Assembly (NCBI RefSeq): GCF_029914245.1
Contig: NZ_JARYZI010000001.1
Coordinates: forward strand, 310,001-374,000
Length of the DNA stretch: 64,000 nucleotides
Direction: 5' to 3'
Source of the DNA: Fusibacter bizertensis
Lineage (GTDB): Bacteria > Bacillota > Clostridia > Peptostreptococcales > Acidaminobacteraceae
The notes beneath the pieces were generated by a model. That model did no database searches and was not told where the DNA came from. It worked only from the letters and a program-made list of their open reading frames with translations. This document shows, piece by piece, positions 18,421 through 26,657 of the stretch (the stretch's first letter is position 1; every line of letters begins with the position of its first letter). The position numbers and the translations under genes are program-made.

Positions 18421-18462
18421 AATAAAACGCAAAAGTTTCTGTCTCAAGCTAGTTGTGAATTT

Positions 18463-18492
18463 AAAAAAAGCCAAATCGATTAGCGATTTGAC
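18463..18492 (-). terminator. Terminator of the DUF454 gene
   Basis: On the minus strand GTCAAATCG pairs with CGATTTGGC, followed by T7. The stem overlaps the last codons of the gene. Confidence 0.8.
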
Positions 18493-18902
18493 TCTTCCAA
18501 ATTAACCTCTACAAGATTAACTTCCTTCATCTTAATTTCATCTAAATTTTTTACACCGAAAACAAAATATGCAACATGTCCTAACCACACAAAAACCAAG
18601 ATAATTCTACCTACAGGAACTTTTGACATCATGACAAAACCAAATGTCATGGTGAGTGTTACAATAGTCATGATTCTAAACTTTGCTTTTCTTGTCATCC
18701 CTTCCCCTTTAACATAGGATTCAAGATTGTTTTTATATAGTTTGGTTTCCTTATACCACGCATTGATTCTTTCTGAACCTTTTGCATAGCAAATTGCTGC
18801 TAAAAGCAAAAAAGGAAATGATGGTAACAGAGGAATTATGGCAGCAATTGCACCTATTCCTAAACTCACCGAACCAAATATGATCAATATAATTTTTTTC
18901 AT
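18480..18902 (-). CDS. DUF454 (YbaN-like) inner membrane protein
   Basis: 140 residues. The family hallmark is a first hydrophobic hairpin with GIGAIAAIIPLLPSFPFLLLAA, then CYAKGSERINAWYKETKLYK and two further membrane segments; the C-terminal tail is acidic. The start is ATG 18902, with a ribosome binding site (AAGGAG) rather far upstream. The family is common in bacteria without an agreed function. It sits alone between the xyl operon terminator and the two-component genes. Confidence 0.85.
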   Translation of the reverse strand: MKKIILIIFGSVSLGIGAIAAIIPLLPSFPFLLLAAICYAKGSERINAWYKETKLYKNNLESYVKGEGMTRKAKFRIMTIVTLTMTFGFVMMSKVPVGRIILVFVWLGHVAYFVFGVKNLDEIKMKEVNLVEVNLEESNR

Positions 18903-18993
18903 CTAATAGATATGACACTCCTTGTTTAGTCTTGTATTGATAAAGATTTTCAATTATATCAACACTCTAACAAACTCCTTCACTCATGTCAAC

Positions 18994-19036
18994 TAAATAA
19001 AAGCTACATCATGTTATTACTCACACAATGTAGCTC
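18994..19036 (-). terminator. Terminator of the xyl operon
   Basis: On the minus strand AGCTACAT pairs with ATGTAGCT across an 18-base loop, followed by TTTATTTAG. It lies about 20 bases after the xylB stop. Confidence 0.7.
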
Positions 19037-19053
19037 TTATATATTGTATTATC

Positions 19054-20529
19054 TTAATTACTAACTTGCTTAATTTCAAAATACGTCTTTAAGCACTGGT
19101 ATAAAGCTTGATATTTTTTGTGTTTTTCAAGATAAATGGCGTGTTTTTTTAGATCTGGTTCTACAGCATCAACCGTTTTTATAATTGCTTTTGTGGCTTC
19201 ATCAACACTGGTAAAAACTTTATCACCTACTGCAGCTAATATAGCTGCACCGAGTGCTCCACCTTGGTTAGTATTGATACCCACTATCTTATGACCAAAA
19301 ATATCTGCTAGAATATGTCGCCATTTAATGCTTTTTGCTCCGCCACCAATCACACGAATTTCATCAACTGGAATCGCCATATCCTTCAATATATCAAGTG
19401 AATCTTTTAGCCCAAAAGTGACACCTTCAAGAACAGCTTTAGTCATCTCTTTCCTGCTAGTGTTCATGTCCATACCCACGAATGTACCTCTTGCATTTGG
19501 ATCAGCATACGGTGTTCTCTCTCCCATAAGGTAGGGTAAAAATACAGTATCCGTGATTTGATCGTCAATTTCTTCAAGTGCAACTTCTATATCAGTTATA
19601 GCAACTTGATCAGTCCACCATTTGAGACAATTTGCAGCAGAGAGCATAACGCCCATACTGTGGTATCTACCACTTGCGTGACAAAAAGCATGCAGTCTGT
19701 TCTGCGCATCTACTTTATACTGATCATGCGCAGCAAAAACCACACCTGAAGTCCCAAGGGTCACTGATACCACACCTTCTGATACGGTTCCAGTTCCTAT
19801 TGCACCAGCTGCTTGATCGCCTGCACCACCGACTATGATTATATCCTGCGAGAGCCCAAGCTCCGCTTTCAGTTCATCAGAAAGTTTGCCTGTCACTTCA
19901 TAAGATTCATGAAGCCCTGGCAATTGTTGTTCCGTTATTCCGATATAATCTAAAATAGGTTTAGAATAACATTTATTTTTAACATCTAACAAAAGCATTC
20001 CAGAAGCATCTGAAAAGTCAGTAGCATAGTCTCCTGAAAGTCTATAGTTTATATAGTCTTTAGGAAGTAAATACATTGCAACTTTCTCGAAAATTTCAGG
20101 AAAATGTCTTTTTATCCATAAAATTTTAGGGGCTGTAAAACCAGTGAGTGCTTTATTTCCAACAAGTTCACTTAATTTTTCTTGTCCGAAGTAAGCTGTT
20201 ATTTCTTCGCACTCATCTGCAGTACGTTGATCACACCAAATTATTGCTGGCGTAAGTACTTTACCATCAGCATCAAGTGCAACCATACCGTGCATCTGTC
20301 CACTAAAGCCAATCCCTTTTATCTCTGCTTTAACAGCTTGATTTTTATCAATTAGTATTTTAAGTGCATTTAATGTACCCTGCCACCAGTCTTCTGGGAT
20401 TTGTTCTGCCCAGTTCGTCTTAGGGTAATAAACAGGATATTCCTGTGTCACTTCATCTACGATCCGGCCATCTTTTGCCATAAGCAAAATCTTCACCGAA
20501 GAAGTTCCAAGATCTATACCAATATACAT
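19054..20529 (-). CDS. xylB: Xylulokinase
   Basis: 491 residues, normal length. This FGGY kinase phosphorylates D-xylulose to xylulose 5-phosphate for the pentose phosphate or phosphoketolase route. The N-terminal phosphate-binding loop is GIDLGTSSVK; WCDQRTADECEE and the catalytic region GGAGDQAAGAIGTG are characteristic, as is VIGGGAKSIKWRHILADIFG. The ribosome binding site is AAAGGAG. It is third in the xylA-xylR-xylB operon, 11 bases after xylR. Confidence 0.95.
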   Translation of the reverse strand: MYIGIDLGTSSVKILLMAKDGRIVDEVTQEYPVYYPKTNWAEQIPEDWWQGTLNALKILIDKNQAVKAEIKGIGFSGQMHGMVALDADGKVLTPAIIWCDQRTADECEEITAYFGQEKLSELVGNKALTGFTAPKILWIKRHFPEIFEKVAMYLLPKDYINYRLSGDYATDFSDASGMLLLDVKNKCYSKPILDYIGITEQQLPGLHESYEVTGKLSDELKAELGLSQDIIIVGGAGDQAAGAIGTGTVSEGVVSVTLGTSGVVFAAHDQYKVDAQNRLHAFCHASGRYHSMGVMLSAANCLKWWTDQVAITDIEVALEEIDDQITDTVFLPYLMGERTPYADPNARGTFVGMDMNTSRKEMTKAVLEGVTFGLKDSLDILKDMAIPVDEIRVIGGGAKSIKWRHILADIFGHKIVGINTNQGGALGAAILAAVGDKVFTSVDEATKAIIKTVDAVEPDLKKHAIYLEKHKKYQALYQCLKTYFEIKQVSN

Positions 20530-20540
20530 ATGACGCTCCT

Positions 20541-21695
20541 TTAATATCCAAACATCTCTTTCATTGGCAATAAACTACTTCCTACTACAGCACTATAGGG
20601 AGATATTGTAGAAAGCACTAATTTATTATCCCTTGATAAAATATCCGAATGATTTTTCTTCATGTAATCTTCTACAATGGGTTCAATTTCTCTCAAGAAA
20701 TTTACGATTTCACCGCCAAGAATGATTACCTCGGGATCTAATCCTAACATAATATTTTCAATACCTATCAGCAAATAGTCTAAGTACTTTCTCAAAGCAA
20801 CTTTAGCTAACAAATTACCTTCATGGTATATTTTGAAAAATGCTTCAAGGTCTGTCACGATATCACCACTTTGTTCAGTATAAAACTTCAACAGTGCACG
20901 CTCAGATGAAAAAATCTCCCAACATCCAGTTCGACCACAACTACAGATAATTTCTTTATCCGATATTCTCATATGACCAAACTCACCAGCTTTGTTGAAG
21001 GTCCCTTTCGTTACTTTATGATTGGCGATTATACCACATCCGACACCATCTGTAATAGAGATATAAACTGCATCATCCAATTTCTCTGCAGCACCAATTA
21101 TAAGTTCAGCAAATGCAGCTACATTGGCTTCATTTTCAATATAAACCTTAAGTCCTATAGTCGCTTCAAAATATCTAAAACTATAGTTTTTAACCTTTAG
21201 ATTTGGTGCATTTACAAGCATTATATTTTCACAATCTACAATCCCAGGTAAAGATAAACCAATTCCTAAGCAATCAGCTTTGAGATAGCCGTGCTTATCT
21301 AATAACGTTTCAACAATGGTTTGAATATTTAATAAAACTTCTTCCATAGATTGTTTATCAATTGAGAATTTAGAACGATCTATAATTTCCGATGCTAAAT
21401 TAGTCATGATAATAGTCGCTTGATGCGGTGATAAATCCACACCAAACGACACCTTTGCTGATTTTATGAATTTGAAAACAACTGGTTTACGACCGCCTGT
21501 ACTTTCAGCAATGCCAGTCTCTTCAATTAAGCCTTCCTCTAATAAACGTCTTGTGTTAGTTGTAACTGTGGTTATACTTAGATTCAAACTATCCACAAGT
21601 TCTTTTTTTTGTATTATTTCTTTTTCTCTAAAAGCTCTTAGAATGCGTGAACGGTTTAGGTTCTTAATGATGCTCTGATCTAAATTATCTAACAT
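20541..21695 (-). CDS. xylR: ROK-family xylose repressor
   Basis: 384 residues. An N-terminal winged helix (LNRSRILRAFREKEIIQKKELVDSL then STGGRKP) is followed by a ROK sugar-binding domain with zinc motif CSCGRTGCWE. This is the architecture of XylR/NagC repressors, released from DNA by xylose. It lies between xylA and xylB, so it is likely autoregulated with them. Candidate sites are the direct repeats flanking the xylA promoter. The name rests on context plus architecture. Confidence 0.88.
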   Translation of the reverse strand: MLDNLDQSIIKNLNRSRILRAFREKEIIQKKELVDSLNLSITTVTTNTRRLLEEGLIEETGIAESTGGRKPVVFKFIKSAKVSFGVDLSPHQATIIMTNLASEIIDRSKFSIDKQSMEEVLLNIQTIVETLLDKHGYLKADCLGIGLSLPGIVDCENIMLVNAPNLKVKNYSFRYFEATIGLKVYIENEANVAAFAELIIGAAEKLDDAVYISITDGVGCGIIANHKVTKGTFNKAGEFGHMRISDKEIICSCGRTGCWEIFSSERALLKFYTEQSGDIVTDLEAFFKIYHEGNLLAKVALRKYLDYLLIGIENIMLGLDPEVIILGGEIVNFLREIEPIVEDYMKKNHSDILSRDNKLVLSTISPYSAVVGSSLLPMKEMFGY

Positions 21696-21734
21696 TGGCT
21701 CACCTCATTCTTATTATATGAGAATTCGATGATT

Positions 21735-23045
21735 TTATCTATAGATATACTGATTTAAAAGACCTTCAAGCATCTCTTGTCTACCTGATTTATTTTCAAT
21801 TTCACCAAGTCCCATTGCATAAGCTTCTAGTTCTTCAAAACCAACTTCACCGTTTACAATTTTTGCACCAATACCGTCTTCATAGCTCGCATATCTTTCT
21901 TTCACAAAATTGTCAAATACGCCTTCTGTAAGAATCTGATCGGCGATAATTAAACCTCTTGCAAAAGTATCCATACCTGCGATATATGAGTAGAATAAAT
22001 CTTCCATTTCAAAAGAACCTCTTCTAACCTTTGCATCAAAGTTAAGACCACCTGGTGCCAATCCACCATTTCTTAAAACTTCAATCATAGCGAGAACAGC
22101 ATCATAGATGTTTGTTGGAAATTGATCTGTATCCCATCCAAGTAAAGCATCCCCTTGATTTGCATCAATTGATCCTAACATACCTTCAATTCTTGCCATA
22201 TTAAGTTCATGATCAAAAGTATGTGTTGCAAGTGTTGCGTGATTTGCTTCTATGTTCATCTTAAAATGATCTTCCAATTTATATTTTCTAAGGAAGCTGA
22301 TTACTGTAGCAGTATCAAAATCATACTGATGTTTTGTTGGCTCTTTTGGTTTTGGTTCAATTAATAATTGACCTGTAAAACCAATTTTTTCTTTATAGTC
22401 AACAGCCATTTTTAAGAATCTACCTAAGTTATCAAGCTCAAGTGCAGTGTTGGTATTAAGAAGTGTTTCATATCCTTCTCTACCACCCCAGAATACATAA
22501 TTCTCGCCACCTAAACGCTTAGTAATCTCCATTGCTTTTTTTACTTGAGCAGCAGCAAAAGCAAATACATCTGCATTTGGAGAAGTCGATGCACCGTGTA
22601 CAAAGCGTTTGTTAGTGAATGCATTTGTAGTTCCCCACAAACATTTAATGCCTGTTTTTGACATTAGCCCTTCAATATAACTAACCATTTCATCTAAGTT
22701 TTCATGTTTTTCTTTAAGATTATTTCCTTCTGGTGCAATATCTAGATCATGGAAACAGAAATAGTCGATGCCTAGTTTAGACATTAATTCAAAACCGATA
22801 TCAGCGCGCAATTTCGCTTTTTCCATACCATCAAGTTCATTCCATGGTCTTTCCATTGTACCTGTACCAAATGGATCGTTACCTTCTCCTGTTAATGTAT
22901 GCCAGTAGCTCATTGCAAATCGCATATGCTCTTTCATGGGTTTACCAGCAATTATTTTATCTGCATCATAGTATTTAAATGCCATTGGATTCATTGAATC
23001 CTTACCTTCAAATTTAATTTTGTCTACATTCTTAAAAAATTCCAT
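21735..23045 (-). CDS. xylA: Xylose isomerase
   Basis: 436 residues. It converts D-xylose to D-xylulose in the cytoplasm with two divalent metals. Active-site motifs are [13 protein letters not shown] (catalytic His and Asp), [35 protein letters not shown] and GSIDANQGD. Two ATG codons are adjacent; 23045 is chosen because its distance to AGGAGG is five bases, against two for 23048. It has its own promoter and leads the xylA-xylR-xylB operon. Confidence 0.96.
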   Translation of the reverse strand: MEFFKNVDKIKFEGKDSMNPMAFKYYDADKIIAGKPMKEHMRFAMSYWHTLTGEGNDPFGTGTMERPWNELDGMEKAKLRADIGFELMSKLGIDYFCFHDLDIAPEGNNLKEKHENLDEMVSYIEGLMSKTGIKCLWGTTNAFTNKRFVHGASTSPNADVFAFAAAQVKKAMEITKRLGGENYVFWGGREGYETLLNTNTALELDNLGRFLKMAVDYKEKIGFTGQLLIEPKPKEPTKHQYDFDTATVISFLRKYKLEDHFKMNIEANHATLATHTFDHELNMARIEGMLGSIDANQGDALLGWDTDQFPTNIYDAVLAMIEVLRNGGLAPGGLNFDAKVRRGSFEMEDLFYSYIAGMDTFARGLIIADQILTEGVFDNFVKERYASYEDGIGAKIVNGEVGFEELEAYAMGLGEIENKSGRQEMLEGLLNQYIYR

Positions 23046-23066
23046 CATAACCTCCTAGTTTTTAAA

Positions 23067-23087
23067 CCGGCTTTAATATGTTTCTAA
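23067..23087. repeat. Operator-like direct repeat, downstream copy (xylA)
   Basis: Matches the element at 23121-23141 at 16 of 21 positions (shared core CGG-TTTAA-A-GT-TCTAA, plus strand). It sits between the xylA -10 element and the start codon. Confidence 0.5.
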
Positions 23088-23091
23088 TTTC

Positions 23092-23120
23092 ATCATACAT
23101 GATTGCGCAAACTTTTTCAA
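23092..23120 (-). promoter_or_regulatory. xylA promoter
   Basis: Minus strand TTGAAA, 17-base spacer, TATGAT. Confidence 0.75.
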
Positions 23121-23141
23121 TCGGTTTTAAAAAGTATCTAA
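23121..23141. repeat. Operator-like direct repeat, upstream copy (xylA)
   Basis: Partner of the element at 23067-23087, beginning exactly 54 bases away, about five helical turns. It abuts the -35 element, so repressor on both copies could loop or clamp the promoter. Confidence 0.5.
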
Positions 23142-23158
23142 AAAAAATGTTTTATTGT

Positions 23159-23195
23159 AATTGCAAAGGATAAATGTGATTTACCCCTTGCAATT
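23159..23195 (-). terminator. Hairpin at the end of the xylo-oligosaccharide ABC operon
   Basis: A 17-bp stem with two G-U pairs and a three-base loop, 18 bases after the permease stop. The T run follows only after about ten bases, so it may be a terminator or an mRNA-stabilising end. Confidence 0.55.
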
Positions 23196-23212
23196 TCAAA
23201 CATAAGTTACCG

Positions 23213-24061
23213 TTAACCTTTTACACCACCCAGTGCAACACCTTCAATAATGTATTTAGATAAGATGAAGTATGCAACAATAAGCGGGAGAACAGTCAAT
23301 GCTAGTCCTAGATAGATTGCACCATATTCTGTCTTGTAGATATCCCCTCTTAACAAACTAACCATAATAGGCATGGTATATTTATTGCTATCAGTAAGGA
23401 GTACCAGTGGTAAGAATAAGTTATTCCAACTAGAAACAAATGTAAAAATAGCTTGTGTAGCCATTGCTGGTTTCATTATTGGTAGTACAATTTTATTAAA
23501 CGTATAAAACTCACTTGCACCATCGATTCTAGATGCTTCAACAAGCTCAAGTGGAAGCGACGCAACCATAAACTGTCTCATGAAGAAGACCGCAGCAGGT
23601 GTCGCTATCGTTGGTAAAATCAATGCTAGGAAGTTGTTCGTCATACCAATTTTATACATAAACTGATAGAAACCAATGATAGATACCTGAGCAGGAATCA
23701 TCATAACTGCTAAAATAAATGTAAAAAATGGTCCTCTAAGTTTCCAATTATATGCTACTAAAGCATACGCTGTTAGCGCTGAAAAATAAATTGTACAAGC
23801 TGTAGATGCAGTGGAAATAATCATTGAATTGGTTAATCCTTTTAAAGGATCAAAAGTCTTACCAAGTAAGATCTTTAAATTCTCAAAGAGATGTGTTGAA
23901 GGTATCAAAGACAGTGCATCTTGCTGAATTTGATACGTGTCACGTGTTGCATTTACAAACATAATCCAGAAAGGCAAAATGCTTAGAATGGCAAGTAGTA
24001 TACAAACAGAATACGCTACTACTTTAAACAGAAGTCCTTTTTTCTTTTTTGTCTTAGCCAT
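23213..24061 (-). CDS. Sugar ABC transporter permease, MalG type (xylan-related importer)
   Basis: 282 residues, six membrane segments, with EAA loop ELVEASRIDGASEFYTFNKI. It starts two bases after the partner permease stop, with AGGAGGC upstream. It is the last gene of the importer operon and is followed by xylA. Context with the beta-xylosidase gene and xylAB suggests xylose or xylo-oligosaccharide uptake. An ATPase is not encoded here. Confidence 0.93.
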   Translation of the reverse strand: MAKTKKKKGLLFKVVAYSVCILLAILSILPFWIMFVNATRDTYQIQQDALSLIPSTHLFENLKILLGKTFDPLKGLTNSMIISTASTACTIYFSALTAYALVAYNWKLRGPFFTFILAVMMIPAQVSIIGFYQFMYKIGMTNNFLALILPTIATPAAVFFMRQFMVASLPLELVEASRIDGASEFYTFNKIVLPIMKPAMATQAIFTFVSSWNNLFLPLVLLTDSNKYTMPIMVSLLRGDIYKTEYGAIYLGLALTVLPLIVAYFILSKYIIEGVALGGVKG

Positions 24062-24063
24062 TG

Positions 24064-25041
24064 TTATAAAGCCTCCTGTTCTTTAGCAATCATTAAACGT
24101 TCTTTCTTAAGTCTTTTAGCCTCTTTGCGCAGCTCAATTTCACTTTTATCACGCATTAAGTAGAATAAAACGCCAGAAAGTACCGCAATAATTAAAAACA
24201 TAATCATACTCGCAGCAGCTGCTCTATTATACAAGTAACTTCCACTGAAAGCTTGGTTGTATATGAAAACGCTTGTCGTAAGTGTTGAATTATCAGGTCC
24301 ACCTTGCATAAACATTTTTGGGATGTCAAACATATTCAAACCACCGATCATGCTTGTTATAAGGACATAAAGTAAAATGGTTTTTAAATTCGGTATAGTT
24401 ATATAGATAAATGTTTGCCATCCTGTAGTACCATCGATTTCTGCAGCTTCATAAATTTCTGGATTGATGCCCAATACGCCTGATGTCAAAATAATCATTG
24501 TATAACCATACCACATCCAAAATTGAATAAATGCAACAATCCCTCTAGCACTGATTTTACTAATTAAAAAATAAACAGGTCCATCGACGATTCCGAGTTT
24601 CACCAGCAAGCTGTTGACTGGCCCAACTGGGTAACCAAAAAGTGCGTAGAATAAGATTGCGATACTTGCCGCAGTGATGATATTAGGTAAATAAAATATA
24701 ACTTTAAAGAAACCTTTTCCACGCATTTTATTGCGCCTAGAAGTAAACCAAGCTGTCAATAATAGCGCCATTAAAATCTGAGGTATAAAATTTAAAATCC
24801 AGATGACAAGTGTATTATATAATGCTTGTCTAAAGGAGTGATTATTAATTATAGTAACAAAATTCTGGAACGGATTATCTAAAAAATGCCATGAAGTTAC
24901 GCCTAATCCTTTGTAATCTGTAAATCCAATCACAGCAGTATAAAAAATTGGATACAATGAAAAAATCAGAAATACAATAATAAAAGGCAAGCTAAAAATG
25001 TATCCGTACTTTGCATAACTTACGTTTTTTCGCTGTTTCAA
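24064..25041 (-). CDS. Sugar ABC transporter permease, MalF type (xylan-related importer)
   Basis: 325 residues starting at TTG 25041, seven bases after GGAGGTGAG. It has six membrane segments, the EAA loop IYEAAEIDGTTGWQTFIYIT, and a charged C-terminal tail (ELRKEAKRLKKERLMIAKE). It pairs with the next permease. A stable hairpin without a T run separates it from the binding protein gene. Confidence 0.93.
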   Translation of the reverse strand: MKQRKNVSYAKYGYIFSLPFIIVFLIFSLYPIFYTAVIGFTDYKGLGVTSWHFLDNPFQNFVTIINNHSFRQALYNTLVIWILNFIPQILMALLLTAWFTSRRNKMRGKGFFKVIFYLPNIITAASIAILFYALFGYPVGPVNSLLVKLGIVDGPVYFLISKISARGIVAFIQFWMWYGYTMIILTSGVLGINPEIYEAAEIDGTTGWQTFIYITIPNLKTILLYVLITSMIGGLNMFDIPKMFMQGGPDNSTLTTSVFIYNQAFSGSYLYNRAAAASMIMFLIIAVLSGVLFYLMRDKSEIELRKEAKRLKKERLMIAKEQEAL

Positions 25042-25067
25042 GTTTCACTCACCTCCACAAATTTAAT

Positions 25068-25102
25068 GGGATAGGATTGATAAATACAATCTATCCTATC
25101 CC
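25068..25102 (-). other. Stable intercistronic hairpin (no T run)
   Basis: GGGATAGGAT pairs perfectly with ATCCTATCCC, and the central part can extend the stem. It lies between binding protein and permease genes. There is no T run, so mRNA processing or stabilisation of the upstream message is more likely than termination. Confidence 0.6.
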
Positions 25103-25118
25103 AAAACATATGATATAA

Positions 25119-26501
25119 CTATTCTACAATGATATCAAGGTTATCAGCAACCATTTGCTTAAATGATTTGATAGCATCTTCGCGACTCTTAGTACCAGCA
25201 GTATATGCTCTTACTTGGTCACGCCAGTATGTGTTGATTGTCTCATCGTATTGAGTTAAGTTTTTACCATTTGCAAATTGGTTAGCAGGAATAAAGATAT
25301 CAAACATATTTTGGCCACCTAAGAACTCAAGTTCACCATTAGACATGCCCATTACTTTACCTGAAGCTACAGCATCTTTTGTTCCATCAGCGTTCATCGA
25401 TCCGTTAGCCCATAAATATTGTAATCCTTGTTCAGTAGTATCTAAAGTAATCCATTCGATGATCTCGCCAACTGCTTCTTTTTTCTCTGATGCAGCTGCG
25501 CCTAACACCCAAGTACCACCCCAGAAGAAACCAACTGGAGGCTCACATACAGCCCAATCACCAAATGTATCTTCTGAGTTTCCAGCAAGAACATAGTTGA
25601 TTAACCATGCAGGACCAAAGAAACCAAATGTTTTCTTAGCGCCAGCATCTTTCATATCAGCAAACCATGCATCTTGCCAATCTTGTGTATCATTATGATA
25701 ATCATTTTCTTTTAATTGCATAGATAAATCTAAGAAAGCTTCACGTTTAGGGTCGATGTTTAATTTACCATCAACTACCCAAGGTGTATCAGAACTGTTT
25801 TCAACAGCATGCCAGATGTCACCATCGCCAGATACAATGCCGTAACCTTTTGCTTTTAAGTCAGCAGCTGCATCATAGAATTTATCCCAACCTGGTCCGA
25901 TAATTTTAGCGATTTCTGCAGGGTCATCAGTTCCCCAAACATCTTTAGCAATAGAACGGCGATAAATATAAGCACCACCTGTTGCTTGGTAACCCAAACC
26001 TACAACATCACCATTTGGATTAGTACCGATATCTACAGTGTATTGAGCGATATCAGCATCTTTAATCATTGTATCAACATCGATACCTAAATCTTTGTAA
26101 GTAGCAGAATATCTTGATGCATCACCTTGTGTATACTTAAGTACAAACGCTGCTTCAGCAGTAAACAAGTCTGGACCATCAGCACCACCTGAAGATAAAG
26201 CTTGGTCAAGTGCTGGTTGATAAGCACCTTCTGTAGTAGCAATAATTGTTGTCTTGATTTCATATTTAGCAGCGAAATCAGGATGTAATTCTAAGAACTT
26301 GTCGATCATTGTTGGTACTTCATCTGTAAATGACCACACATTTAATACTGTTTTTTCTGTAGAAGCTGGTTCAGCAGTAGTTGCAGCAGTTGTTGTTGTT
26401 TCTCCAGCCGCTGCTGTAGTTGTTGTATTGTCGTCAGTACCACATGCTACTAAACTAAATACCATCAAAACAACTAAAAATAAGCTTATAAGTTTTCTCA
26501 T
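25119..26501 (-). CDS. Sugar-binding lipoprotein of the xylan-related ABC importer
   Basis: 460 residues. The signal peptide ends in lipobox SLVAC (Cys20) and is followed by a Thr/Ala-rich linker. The body is a family 1 solute-binding protein (ALSSGGADGPDLFTAEAAF; FFGPAWLINYVLAG). It sits outside the membrane and delivers sugar to the two permeases. The ribosome binding site is AAGGGGGAAG. The 26502-26657 gap upstream shows no clear promoter. Substrate by context: xylose or xylo-oligosaccharides. Confidence 0.92.
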   Translation of the reverse strand: MRKLISLFLVVLMVFSLVACGTDDNTTTTAAAGETTTTAATTAEPASTEKTVLNVWSFTDEVPTMIDKFLELHPDFAAKYEIKTTIIATTEGAYQPALDQALSSGGADGPDLFTAEAAFVLKYTQGDASRYSATYKDLGIDVDTMIKDADIAQYTVDIGTNPNGDVVGLGYQATGGAYIYRRSIAKDVWGTDDPAEIAKIIGPGWDKFYDAAADLKAKGYGIVSGDGDIWHAVENSSDTPWVVDGKLNIDPKREAFLDLSMQLKENDYHNDTQDWQDAWFADMKDAGAKKTFGFFGPAWLINYVLAGNSEDTFGDWAVCEPPVGFFWGGTWVLGAAASEKKEAVGEIIEWITLDTTEQGLQYLWANGSMNADGTKDAVASGKVMGMSNGELEFLGGQNMFDIFIPANQFANGKNLTQYDETINTYWRDQVRAYTAGTKSREDAIKSFKQMVADNLDIIVE

Positions 26502-26657
26502 CGTCTTCCCCCTTGCAATTTTTTAAAACATAGTTTATGTGAACTTATTCATTCGAATATACATATGTCACTGAGTGTATCGTCTGCTATCGATTCGTGT
26601 GATTTATATGCATTCTTCGAAATCAAAGTTTCCACCGCAATAAAATTAAAAAAGCTT

